Shown one piece after another: positions 24,996 to 33,365 of a stretch of 64,000 nucleotides of DNA. The stretch spans positions 22,953 to 86,952 of the forward strand of contig JAWKMJ010000018.1 of assembly GCA_041392305.1 (NCBI GenBank), given 5' to 3'. Below the pieces are notes generated by a model. The model was given only the letters and a program-made list of their open reading frames with translations. It was not told where the DNA came from and made no database searches. The DNA is from JAGQYP01 sp041392305. GTDB lineage: Bacteria; Bacteroidota; Bacteroidia; Flavobacteriales_D; Crocinitomicaceae. A program made the position numbers and the translations under genes. How positions within the stretch are numbered: the stretch's first letter is position 1; each line of letters starts with the position of its first letter.

Positions 24996-25409
24996 ATGAA
25001 GAACATTTTAGTGCTTTGTACAGGGAATTCATGCAGGTCGCAAATGGCGCATGGATATTTGGAACATTTTTTAAAAGATAAAGCGCAAATATTTAGTGCT
25101 GGGGTTGTTACACACGGATTAAATATACTGGCCGTAAAATTCATGAAAGAAGATGGAATTGATATTTCAAATCATACTTCCAACTTGATTGATGATTATA
25201 TGGACATCCAGTTTGACCTGATTTTAACTGTTTGTGATCATGCAAATGAGACTTGCCCCTATTTCCCTTCAACTGCTCAAAAACTGCATAAGAATTTCGA
25301 GGATCCGAGCAAATTTATTGGAGATGAAGAAGCTACAGCGGCTAAATTTAGAATGGTCAGAGATCAAATTAAAAACTACTGCCAAAAGTTGGCTCAACAT
25401 TTAAACTAA
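24996..25409 (+). CDS. arsC: Arsenate reductase, LMW phosphatase type
   Basis: A 137-residue enzyme reducing arsenate to arsenite. The P-loop C8-T-G-N-S-C-R14-S carries the nucleophilic Cys, and C80 and C87 (VCDHANETCP) have the seven-residue spacing of the thioredoxin-coupled relay in S. aureus pI258-type ArsC. The ATG at 24996 lies 2 bases after the arsI stop; an upstream in-frame start would overlap arsI and lacks support. The product feeds Acr3, whose gene starts 2 bases after this stop. Confidence 0.92.
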   Translation: MKNILVLCTGNSCRSQMAHGYLEHFLKDKAQIFSAGVVTHGLNILAVKFMKEDGIDISNHTSNLIDDYMDIQFDLILTVCDHANETCPYFPSTAQKLHKNFEDPSKFIGDEEATAAKFRMVRDQIKNYCQKLAQHLN

Positions 25410-25411
25410 TC

Positions 25412-26440
25412 ATGGGAAAATCAAAACAAATTGGATTCTTTGAAAAATACTTGACTGTATGGGTACTTGCTTGCATTGTTCTGGGCATTCTATTAGGAAG
25501 TTCATTTAAAGAAAATGTGGCATTTATATCAGAAACGGAATTGTATGGGGTTAATGTTTATGTGGCTATTTTAATTTGGTTGATGATCTATCCTATGATG
25601 GTCCAAATTGATTTTACCTCACTCAAAAATGTAAAAAGTGATTCGAAAGGTCTTCTTTTGACCGTAATCGTGAATTGGCTCGTCAAACCTTTCACCATGG
25701 CGCTTTTTGCCTGGATATTCTTTGATTATATCTACAAAGGTATTCTGGAGCCTGATTTGGCTGATCAATATATTGCAGGGGCCATTTTATTGGGTGCTGC
25801 CCCTTGCACTGCGATGGTTTTTGTCTGGTCCTACTTATCGGATGGAGATGCGAAATACACGCTGATTCAAGTTTCGATCAATGATTTGATCTTATTAGTA
25901 GCTTTCATTCCAATTGTGCAATTTTTATTAGGAATTACTGATTTGGTGATCCCTTATGAAGTCCTCATTTCTTCTGTAGTAACTTTCGTTGTGATTCCTT
26001 TGGTAGCCGGAATGTTGTCGAATGTTTATCTGCAAAAACTTAAAGGAGAAGAATGGTTTAAATCTAAATTTTTGCCTGTTCTTAAACCTATTTCCATTCT
26101 TGCATTACTTCTCACCTTGGTACTATTATTCATGTTTCAGGGTGATGTGATTTCAAAAAAACCATTGACCATCCTTTTGATTGCCATTCCCCTGACAATT
26201 CAAACTTATTTCATCTTTTTCCTAACCTGGTTTATAGGCAAAATTATTCGCATCCGATATGCCGTTTGTGCGCCAAGTTCCATGATTGCAGCCTCCAATT
26301 TTTTTGAATTAGCTGTAGCCGTGTCTATTTCACTTTTTGGATTAAATTCCGGTGCTTCACTTACAACTGTGGTTGGTGTACTCATCGAAGTCCCTGTCAT
26401 GTTGTCTCTAGTGTGGATCGCGAAACGATGGAAATATTAA
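25412..26440 (+). CDS. acr3: Arsenite efflux transporter, ACR3 family
   Basis: A 342-residue inner-membrane protein with about ten TM helices. The ACR3 signatures are present: MIYPMM.QIDF early, the GAAPCTAMVFVWS segment with the essential Cys in TM4 (about residue 130), and APSSMIAASNFFELAVA near the C-terminus. It exports arsenite using the proton gradient. It is the last gene of the ars operon, with no ArsA-like ATPase nearby. Confidence 0.93.
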   Translation: MGKSKQIGFFEKYLTVWVLACIVLGILLGSSFKENVAFISETELYGVNVYVAILIWLMIYPMMVQIDFTSLKNVKSDSKGLLLTVIVNWLVKPFTMALFAWIFFDYIYKGILEPDLADQYIAGAILLGAAPCTAMVFVWSYLSDGDAKYTLIQVSINDLILLVAFIPIVQFLLGITDLVIPYEVLISSVVTFVVIPLVAGMLSNVYLQKLKGEEWFKSKFLPVLKPISILALLLTLVLLFMFQGDVISKKPLTILLIAIPLTIQTYFIFFLTWFIGKIIRIRYAVCAPSSMIAASNFFELAVAVSISLFGLNSGASLTTVVGVLIEVPVMLSLVWIAKRWKY

Positions 26441-26479
26441 ACTAATTTTTTATCTTCGTATAAATTAAACTAAAAACTT

Positions 26480-26863
26480 ATGAAGGTTTTCGCTACACTT
26501 TTGATCGGATTTTCTTTCTTAATTTTAGGAAGTTGTGAATCTGACTGGCCAAAAAAGGATGATGACATCACGGATTGCATCAAAGAAAAAGCTGAAAGAG
26601 GAGATGATGATTTTAATGACTACAAGTTTGTTTACAAGTATGTTAAGAAAGATGGACAGGGAGTTACGGAAAAACTTGTGTATTTCAGATTCGTAAATGC
26701 AAATGATTCTGAAACCAATGACGAATTGGTGGATAAAGGTTGTAATTTAATTTGTGAGCCTCAAAGAGGAGTTTATAGCGGTCTAACTGGAGATTGCGCA
26801 ACCCCATTGTTTAATGATCCTCAAGAATGGACTTTAATATGGACAAATCCTAAACTTAAGTAG
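26480..26863 (+). CDS. Putative small lipoprotein
   Basis: A 127-residue protein with a lipoprotein signal (LILGSC, Cys at about residue 19) and a mature part rich in charged residues with four further Cys, possibly two disulfides. I recognise no domain. It starts 39 bases after acr3 and may be in its transcript or have its own promoter (TATCTTCG at about 26452 is one mismatch from the -7 consensus). Its 3' end overlaps the convergent GT4 gene by 8 bases. Confidence 0.7.
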   Translation: MKVFATLLIGFSFLILGSCESDWPKKDDDITDCIKEKAERGDDDFNDYKFVYKYVKKDGQGVTEKLVYFRFVNANDSETNDELVDKGCNLICEPQRGVYSGLTGDCATPLFNDPQEWTLIWTNPKLK

Positions 26864-27983
26864 GTAGGTCCGTCTCCAAAATATTTAAAATCTTATCCCG
26901 GTCAAATCTTTCATGAATTGATCGGGATATTTTTTTTGAATCAAATTGATCATATTTTTCATGCATTTGCAGCATCGCCTGAAGTAAATCTTCCTCATTC
27001 TGCTTTTCAATCAATATCGAATTCTCAATATTTAAAAATTCTTCTGGTCCGCCCGACTTGGTTGATACTACTGGTTTCCCCGCCATTAAAGCCTCAGAGA
27101 GGACCATCCCGAAAGTCTCAAAGTTGGAATTGGATACCAAAAACTTACAAGAAGCTATTTCTTGAAGGGTCTTTTTATTCTCCAATCGCCCTAAAAAATG
27201 GACTAAATTTTCCAACCCTAGTTCTTTGTTTAATTTCTTCAAATCTGATTCCGAACTTCCCCCTCCTACAATCTTTAATTGGTATTCGCTTCGGATTTGC
27301 ACGAAATGTTTGAAGGCTCTCAATACTCCTGAAATATTCTTTACTTCATCCTCTAGATCTCCAACAACTAAAATGGTAGGCTGATCTGAAGGAGAACCCA
27401 ATCGAACTGAATCTTCAATCACATTAGGCACTATTTGAATTCCAGATATCTTAAGTTGTTGTTCCATGCCTTTTTTCAGGTATTCAGACACAGCAAAAAC
27501 GCTTTGTGCCTTACCTACCAGCCTTTTGTAGAATCTCTTTTTATATCCTGATTTTCTATTGAATTTACCATTTACAAATCCCGACCAATGCTCGATCAAA
27601 CTGTAGGAAATCCCTTCTTTTCTTAAATGGTAATAAGGTAAAAAACCTGTTTTTGCTCCGATATTGACAAAACAATGTTTCGGCCTTCCTTCCAAACTCG
27701 CATACACCTCTTTTTGAAAACGGTAATACATATAAGGATTGAAAACCTTCATCAGTCTTTTGAATGGACGATAATAGACTATATATTCCTCCAGTTTTCC
27801 ATTTTTTTTGTAGTCTACTTTTGGTTTTGAACTATTCCAATTCGGACACAAATAAATGACAACGACTCTGTGTTTGTTCGCCAACAATTCAGCATGCTTT
27901 CGAACAAATATGCCTAGTTGTGGGTCGTCCACATTCGGATACCATTTGGTGAGCCATAAGATGTAATCCTTGTTTTCTTGCAT
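26856..27983 (-). CDS. GT4 family glycosyltransferase
   Basis: A 375-residue GT-B protein. The N-terminal domain opens with LTKWYPN..DPQLGIFVRKHA, and the C-terminal Rossmann domain has VVGDLED, FLGRL, SNFETFGMVLSEALMAGKPVV and SGGPEE with the EX7E motif. It transfers a sugar from a nucleotide donor, probably in exopolysaccharide or cell-surface glycan synthesis. The ATG at 27983 follows an AGGAGA sequence and is preferred over a TTG three codons upstream. Confidence 0.85.
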   Translation of the reverse strand: MQENKDYILWLTKWYPNVDDPQLGIFVRKHAELLANKHRVVVIYLCPNWNSSKPKVDYKKNGKLEEYIVYYRPFKRLMKVFNPYMYYRFQKEVYASLEGRPKHCFVNIGAKTGFLPYYHLRKEGISYSLIEHWSGFVNGKFNRKSGYKKRFYKRLVGKAQSVFAVSEYLKKGMEQQLKISGIQIVPNVIEDSVRLGSPSDQPTILVVGDLEDEVKNISGVLRAFKHFVQIRSEYQLKIVGGGSSESDLKKLNKELGLENLVHFLGRLENKKTLQEIASCKFLVSNSNFETFGMVLSEALMAGKPVVSTKSGGPEEFLNIENSILIEKQNEEDLLQAMLQMHEKYDQFDSKKISRSIHERFDRDKILNILETDLPT

Positions 27984-28010
27984 TCTCCTCAAGAATAACG
28001 ATTAAATTTC

Positions 28011-28018
28011 TATTTTTG
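28011..28018 (+). promoter_or_regulatory. -7 promoter box TATTTTTG upstream of the chaN-like gene
   Basis: Matches TAnnTTTG 17 bases before the ATG at 28036, at a normal distance for a short leader. No good -33 TTG at the usual spacing. Confidence 0.4.
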
Positions 28019-28035
28019 ATACAAATCGAAGCTTT

Positions 28036-28896
28036 ATGAAACATTTTCTACTTGTATTGGGAGTTTTAAGCACTATGATTGGCTGGAATCAGTCAGACAA
28101 ACCCGCGTATTTGATATTTGATGGGGATGGGAAGGAAGTCAAATATTCTAAAATGATGAAAGATTTGTACGATGCTAGAGTGATTCTTTTTGGTGAATTC
28201 CATGACAATCCTATCTCACATTGGTTGCAATTTGAAATGACGGTAGATCTCTACAATTCGAAGCGTTCAAATTTAGTTTTAGGAGCTGAAATGTTTGAAG
28301 CCGACAACCAACTAATTATTGACGAATATTTCAAAGATCAGATTTCAGACAAGAGCTTTCAGGCTGAGTGCAGACTTTGGCCCAATTACAATACAGATTA
28401 CAAACCTATTTTCGAATTTGCTAAAGAACAAAAGATCCCATTTATTGCGACAAACATTCCAAGAAGATACGCTTCCATGGTCTACAAAAAGGGAATGGAA
28501 TCCCTCTACTCTATTGACTCCAACGCAAGAGAATATGTTGCTCCACTTCCAATTGAGGTGGATACAACTTTGTCGCAATACCAAAGTTTGATGCATTCCA
28601 TGGGCGGACACGGAGGCGTGAATTTTGTTACAGCTCAAGCCATCAAAGATGCCACAATGGCTTATTTCATTTTGAAAAACATGGATGAAAAATCAGTATT
28701 TCTCCATTTCAACGGAGCCTATCACTCTGACTACAAGCAAGGAATTACGCACTATTTGAAAAAGAGTATTACGGCAAGCAATATCAAAACCATTACGACC
28801 GTAACTCAAGATGACATTTCCGAATTATCTGAGGAAAATAGAAAGAAAGCGGATTTTATTATTGTGGTGCCTACGAGTATGACTAGGACGCATTGA
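28036..28896 (+). CDS. ChaN family haem-binding-type protein
   Basis: A 286-residue protein with a signal peptide (about 1-18). It has the ChaN signature order: VILFGEFHDNPISHWLQ near residue 50, LGAEMFEADNQ..IDEY, then NIPRRYASMV and a late HFNGAYHSDY. ChaN-like proteins bind haem and are linked to iron uptake, usually as lipoproteins; no lipobox is seen here. Just downstream is an octamer array and a pair of REP-like palindromes. Confidence 0.85.
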   Translation: MKHFLLVLGVLSTMIGWNQSDKPAYLIFDGDGKEVKYSKMMKDLYDARVILFGEFHDNPISHWLQFEMTVDLYNSKRSNLVLGAEMFEADNQLIIDEYFKDQISDKSFQAECRLWPNYNTDYKPIFEFAKEQKIPFIATNIPRRYASMVYKKGMESLYSIDSNAREYVAPLPIEVDTTLSQYQSLMHSMGGHGGVNFVTAQAIKDATMAYFILKNMDEKSVFLHFNGAYHSDYKQGITHYLKKSITASNIKTITTVTQDDISELSEENRKKADFIIVVPTSMTRTH

Positions 28897-28924
28897 TGGG
28901 TTTGATTGGATAGTTGGACATTTT

Positions 28925-28962
28925 GACTGTTCGACTGTTGGACTATTGGACTGTTGGATATT
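28925..28962 (+). repeat. GACTGTTG octamer array
   Basis: GACTGTTC GACTGTTG and then GACTATTG GACTGTTG run in strict 8-base register, with degenerate copies on both sides (GATTGGATAGTTGGAC upstream). It lies between the chaN-like stop and the REP pair. Confidence 0.8.
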
Positions 28963-28970
28963 TAGATTTT

Positions 28971-29036
28971 GCTGGTGCGAGCGTCACGCTCGTATCCATA
29001 GTGGTTTTTTGATATGAGTGTGACGCTCGCACCAGC
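28971..29036. repeat. Pair of inverted REP-like palindromes
   Basis: A first copy at 28971-28998 contains the perfect palindrome CGAGCGT-C-ACGCTCG; a second, inverted and less perfect copy is at 29011-29036. Outer GCTGG/CCAGC ends match, giving a BIME-like head-to-head pair. Single copies of the same family are at 29989-30016 and 63879-63905. Such elements are moved by RAYT transposases, none of which is encoded here. Confidence 0.85.
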
Positions 29037-29158
29037 GAAGCGCCATTTGGAAGATTACTGGATTGATCCTTTCGACCTATTAACAGTAACACTATTAAAC
29101 ACTCTCTTTAATCCCTTCAGTAGTAACTAAGAAAAATCCAATTATAGATTTAATTGGG

Positions 29159-29917
29159 TCATTTTGATTCGGTTTGAATTAAACACTCCATTATTTTGGA
29201 TTTTAAATCCTCTAGTTCTTCTAAACTATGAGCATATGAAAGTAAGTAGACACCACCATAAAATTCTTTCTTTAATGTAAATGCTTTACCATTTATCTTG
29301 AAATCCATATGACTATTTTTCATAGATTTATTATGGATAAATTCACCTTGAATCAAATTTAATTTATTGCATAAAACATCATAATACAAAGGTGTTGTTT
29401 CTGGGTCTCTATCAATTAAAATTTCATTTCTTATAGGATTGTCCATAAGAATTTGTCGAGTATCAGGAGATAGTTCTATAACAGAGCCTTTTTCTTCAAA
29501 AAAACGTTTGTACCTCCTAATTTCTTGAATTGTTAGGTTTCCCTTTATTGGTCTTTTTTTCTTCTTTCCATTCTTTTTAATAGAAATAAAAACAAGTTCA
29601 ACGCCAAAATTTCTTATCCTTCCCGATTCGTAATGAAAATAAACTGAGAAATCTCTATACGACATCTCTCGTTTTCCAAGAACACTGTAAATTAAGACTC
29701 TATCATTTTTAAGAATTGTCTTTTTCCAAACATCTAAAATCAAAGGTAAAAGCATAAGGAGTTCCAGAGTTATAACAAAAATTATGGCCATACCCATGCT
29801 GTAAAATAATATATCAAAAAATGTAAATATGATTATTATACTCCACATTGGGAAGTTGTAGATAGTCGTAAGATTGTTTTCCTTTTGCTGCAAGGGTTTG
29901 TCATTTGTTCCGTCCAA
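29159..29917 (-). CDS. Membrane protein of unknown function
   Basis: A 252-residue protein with two TM helices close to the N-terminus (about 22-62) and a cytoplasmic domain of mixed alpha/beta character with a basic patch KKNGKKKKRP. The layout resembles small bacterial PH-like membrane proteins, but I cannot assign a family. The annotated start is TTG at 29917; the first in-frame ATG (29848) would cut into the first TM helix. It is flanked on both sides by REP-like palindromes. Confidence 0.6.
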   Translation of the reverse strand: MDGTNDKPLQQKENNLTTIYNFPMWSIIIIFTFFDILFYSMGMAIIFVITLELLMLLPLILDVWKKTILKNDRVLIYSVLGKREMSYRDFSVYFHYESGRIRNFGVELVFISIKKNGKKKKRPIKGNLTIQEIRRYKRFFEEKGSVIELSPDTRQILMDNPIRNEILIDRDPETTPLYYDVLCNKLNLIQGEFIHNKSMKNSHMDFKINGKAFTLKKEFYGGVYLLSYAHSLEELEDLKSKIMECLIQTESK

Positions 29918-29988
29918 TCTAAAATAGATTTATTGAATCTAGTAAATCTAAGAAAAATCTGTAAGACACCCTGAAAAAAGAAGCCCCC

Positions 29989-30016
29989 GCTGGTCCGAGC
30001 GTCACGCTCGTATCCA
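29989..30016 (+). repeat. Single REP-like palindrome
   Basis: GCTGGTCCGAGCGTCACGCT and the following eight bases repeat the 28971-28998 element with one change (GTGC to GTCC). Confidence 0.85.
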
Positions 30017-30199
30017 ACGCAGAAGTTAATCTACAAACGAATATAAAAGAATTACCCAATCAAACATTTCAATCAATGCCAAAAAACACCTTTCTTTCTC
30101 AAAAACATCCTATTATCATCAAAAAAACTATCAAAAATCAACAAGTCCTCAAAACCAAGTTCTTATATTTAGAGTTCGAAAAACTAAACTCTTTTGACT

Positions 30200-33133
30200 A
30201 TGTGGTCTACTTGCAGCTTGAGAAAATGGAGCTTTTTAGCTTTAATCCTTGTTTTTACGTCTAACCTAAATGCACAACACGAAGAACCTGCCCCACCAGA
30301 AAATGAAACCATTCAGGAGCATCACCCCTCATCGAATTCAGATACAAGTGTACACACTGAAAAAGAGCATGATGAAGAGCATGGAGAGCACCATACTGAT
30401 AATTCTCCTTTATTTTTCATCATTTTCGCTGTAATTATCGGATCTGCTACCCGTTTTTTTCTGCAAAAAAGTATCCTTCCCTTTACCGTTTCGTTACTAA
30501 TTATAGGTCTTGGACTAGGTGCTTTAGGTCGTTTTGATATCTTGCACGCCTACGAAATCGGAAATTATACCTTCGATTTTTCTTTTGCTGATAAATCCAT
30601 CAAATGGGCCTCACACATTGATCCACATCTTTTGCTTTATATTTTCCTACCCATTTTGATCTTTGAAGCTGTATTCGCAATTGATGTTCACGTATTCAAA
30701 AAGACCTTTACTAACGCGGTAATCATGGCTGTGCCTGGAATTCTAGTGGCAGTATTTGCTACCGCTTTCTTTGTTTTAGGTCTGAAAGCCATAGGAATGG
30801 GAATGAATAGCTGGACCTATAGTTTGGCCTTACTCTTTGGAGCAGTCGTTTCCGCTACCGACCCTGTAGCGGTAGTTTCCATCTTGAAAGAGCTAGGAGC
30901 TAGTAAAAAATTAGGAACTTTAATTGAAGGAGAATCTTTGTTGAACGATGGTACGGCAATTGTAATTTTCATGGTGATTTTCACGGGAATCACTGGAGTT
31001 TCGGACGGCAATACTTTTGATGGATTTATAGAGTTTTTCAGAGTTTCTTTTGGAGGAGCTATTGTAGGTGGAATTATCGGTTGGCTGATCATTCGCTGGG
31101 TGAAAAAGGTGTTCAATGATGCATTGGTTGAAACAAGTTTGATTGTTGCCGCAGCATATATGACTTTCTTTATTGCTGAATATTTCTTTCACGTTTCGGG
31201 AGTACTTGCACTTGTAGCTTACGGTCTCATGATGGCCAGTTATGGTAAAACAAGAATCAGTCCCGAGGTACAACATTTCTTACACGAATTCTGGGAATTT
31301 GCTGCTTTTGTAGCGAATACTTTAATCTTCTTAATCGTTGGGGTAGTTATCGCTGAAAGATCTGTCTTCACAACTAACGATCTTCTTTTATTACTCATTA
31401 TTTACATTGGAGTCTTTATTGTTCGTGCTGTGGTTATCATGATGTTCTTCCCCGCCATGAAAAGAATTGGATATGGATTGAAACAAAAAGATGCCTTGGT
31501 ACTTTGGTATGGCGCACTAAGAGGAGCTATTGGTCTGGCATTGGCACTAATTGTGGCCGGTACTGAAGCAATTCCGAAAGATATTCGTGATCAATTTCTA
31601 TTTTTTACAGCTGGAATTGTGACCCTAACTCTTCTTATAAATGCCACAACAGTTTCTTGGGTCGTAAACAAGTTGGGGCTTACCAAGCTATCCCCTGCCA
31701 AAATGCTAGCGATCCGAAATGCTCATGAGTACATCGTACAATCTTCTCATAAGAACATTGATAAATTGAAAACAGACCGGTACTTAAAACGAGCAAATTG
31801 GAAAGCAGTAAAAAGATATTTGCCTGATTATGAAAATGTGATCTTAGAAGATGAAGTAGCTGAAGAAAATGTAGTTGCGGAGTCCAGATCTAGAATTCTG
31901 GAGAAGGAAAAAGCATCGTATTGGGCTCAATTCAAAGACGGACTTTTAGGTGATCGAGCCTATCAATTACTTACAGGTGAGATTAACGATATTTTGGATG
32001 AAAAAGGAGAACTCCCACTAAATAAAAGGGATGATCTAGAAAATCTTCTGAAGCCATCAAATTTCTTAAATCGAGCTCAAAACACCCCTCTATTTGGAAA
32101 AATTGCCCGACAAATGTTCTTTGATAAATTGACAACGAGTTATGATTGTGCCAAAGGTTTTGTTACCGCTCAAGCTGAAAGTTTAAAGCTTCTCGAATCA
32201 ATGATGCGAACTGCTTCGGAAGAAGAAATGGAGCATCTGAAAGTGATTGAAGGCGAAATCAATAGTAATCGAATTGAAGGGTTAACTTTCTTAAGAAATT
32301 TAGGTAAAGAATACCCCGAAACTTATGAAGCTATAACCACACGAGAGGCCATTCGAACCATGCTCAATTATGAAAAAACTACCGTGGATCGTCTCCATAA
32401 AAGAGGGCGCTTAGCTGGAAAAGAAGCCGACAAACTGGTTCAGAATATAGAAAACAGGATGAAAAAATTACGTGATGCTCCACCGGTTTTCGAACTTCCT
32501 GAAAAAGAAGAACTCCTCACAGAAATCCCATGGCTAAATGAATTGGATCACATGTCTTTCATTTCTGCAGCCAAAGAATTCACACAAAAAGTGTATTCCA
32601 AAGGAGCCATCCTATTGGAGGAAGGAAAAGAACAGGACGGAATGTTTATCGTAGTTCGTGGAAGCATCAAGATCACCATCAACGGTGAGTTGATCGATCT
32701 TTTAGGACCTGGATCCACAGTTGGCGAAATTGCTGCTTTGAAAGATCTTAAAAGAACAGCAACCGTAACTGCAGATTCTCCGGTAACCGTTTTACATTGT
32801 TCATCCAAAGCTTTGAAAAAACTTGTTACAGTAAATAAGGAAATCGAAGAGACCATCTGGAAAATTTCAGCGGTTAAAGTTGGATTCTATTTACTCAAGA
32901 ACCTGGAACCGTACAAAAGGCTTTCGGAAAATAAAGTAAAACAAAAACTTCGTCTAGGACGCTTAATCAAACTTTCAAAAGGCGAATCTATAGATCTTTC
33001 AGATAAAAAAGCAGTGGTTCTAAATGGGAAATTGGAATCGAGCAATGGTGAACTCTTTGATGGTCCAGCCGCTTTAGTTGAAGACAAATTCACCGCGGTA
33101 GATGAATCACTGATTTTTGGAGAAGAAATTTGA
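30200..33133 (+). CDS. SOS1-like Na+/H+ antiporter (CPA1) with cyclic-nucleotide-binding domain
   Basis: A 977-residue membrane protein. Signal peptide, then a His/Glu-rich extracytoplasmic stretch (about 24-62), then the CPA1 exchanger (about 68-500) with VSATDPVAVVSILKELGA and the ion-binding GESLLNDGTA. A long helical cytoplasmic domain (about 500-770) leads to a cNMP-binding domain (about 790-890; GPGSTVGEIAALKDLKRTATV). This layout is that of plant SOS1 and bacterial NhaP relatives. It would expel Na+ under control of a nucleotide, or of pH through the His-rich region (inference). The start is the ATG at 30200; a TTG lies two codons upstream. Confidence 0.88.
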   Translation: MWSTCSLRKWSFLALILVFTSNLNAQHEEPAPPENETIQEHHPSSNSDTSVHTEKEHDEEHGEHHTDNSPLFFIIFAVIIGSATRFFLQKSILPFTVSLLIIGLGLGALGRFDILHAYEIGNYTFDFSFADKSIKWASHIDPHLLLYIFLPILIFEAVFAIDVHVFKKTFTNAVIMAVPGILVAVFATAFFVLGLKAIGMGMNSWTYSLALLFGAVVSATDPVAVVSILKELGASKKLGTLIEGESLLNDGTAIVIFMVIFTGITGVSDGNTFDGFIEFFRVSFGGAIVGGIIGWLIIRWVKKVFNDALVETSLIVAAAYMTFFIAEYFFHVSGVLALVAYGLMMASYGKTRISPEVQHFLHEFWEFAAFVANTLIFLIVGVVIAERSVFTTNDLLLLLIIYIGVFIVRAVVIMMFFPAMKRIGYGLKQKDALVLWYGALRGAIGLALALIVAGTEAIPKDIRDQFLFFTAGIVTLTLLINATTVSWVVNKLGLTKLSPAKMLAIRNAHEYIVQSSHKNIDKLKTDRYLKRANWKAVKRYLPDYENVILEDEVAEENVVAESRSRILEKEKASYWAQFKDGLLGDRAYQLLTGEINDILDEKGELPLNKRDDLENLLKPSNFLNRAQNTPLFGKIARQMFFDKLTTSYDCAKGFVTAQAESLKLLESMMRTASEEEMEHLKVIEGEINSNRIEGLTFLRNLGKEYPETYEAITTREAIRTMLNYEKTTVDRLHKRGRLAGKEADKLVQNIENRMKKLRDAPPVFELPEKEELLTEIPWLNELDHMSFISAAKEFTQKVYSKGAILLEEGKEQDGMFIVVRGSIKITINGELIDLLGPGSTVGEIAALKDLKRTATVTADSPVTVLHCSSKALKKLVTVNKEIEETIWKISAVKVGFYLLKNLEPYKRLSENKVKQKLRLGRLIKLSKGESIDLSDKKAVVLNGKLESSNGELFDGPAALVEDKFTAVDESLIFGEEI

Positions 33134-33170
33134 GAATATAAGTCACTTTGAGGCCAGTCGTATATGGATT

Positions 33171-33220
33171 GTTACACGAAGATGCACGAAGAAGACACAA
33201 AGATTCACTAAGGATGAACG
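33171..33220 (+). repeat. Decamer array related to the one in the hexosaminidase gene
   Basis: Ten-base units in register: gttacacgaa, gatgcacgaa, gaagacacaa, agattcacta, aggatgaacg. The first two match the ttacacgg/gatgcacgg units at 9801-9842 apart from the last bases. Confidence 0.7.
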
Positions 33221-33260
33221 TTAATTTTATCCAAAACAATTAGTCTTTTATTCGCAATTC

Positions 33261-33365
33261 TAAAAGTCTTGTATCTAAAAATCTTGAATCTGAAAGTCCT
33301 GAATCTGGTAGTCTTGAATCCGATAGTCTTGAATCTAAAAATCTTAAATCTGATAGTCTCAAATC
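33261..33365 (-). repeat. Seven-copy 15-base tandem array at the 3' end of the K+ channel gene
   Basis: Seven 15-base units with plus-strand consensus TnAAAGTCTTGAATC run without gaps and end on the first base of the channel stop codon (33365-33367, complement). Confidence 0.9.

Noticed and set aside
24661..25144. Leftward open frames over arsI and arsC
   Set aside because: Opposite-strand shadows of the ars operon, kept open by the hexamer array; no domain.
28971..30016. Insertion sequence or composite transposon formed by REP-like ends around 29159-29917
   Set aside because: The palindromes are short REP-type elements, the enclosed gene is not a transposase and no target duplication is visible.
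30076..30264. 62-codon rightward frame before the antiporter gene
   Set aside because: It overlaps the antiporter start in another frame, has no domain and lies in AT-rich DNA.
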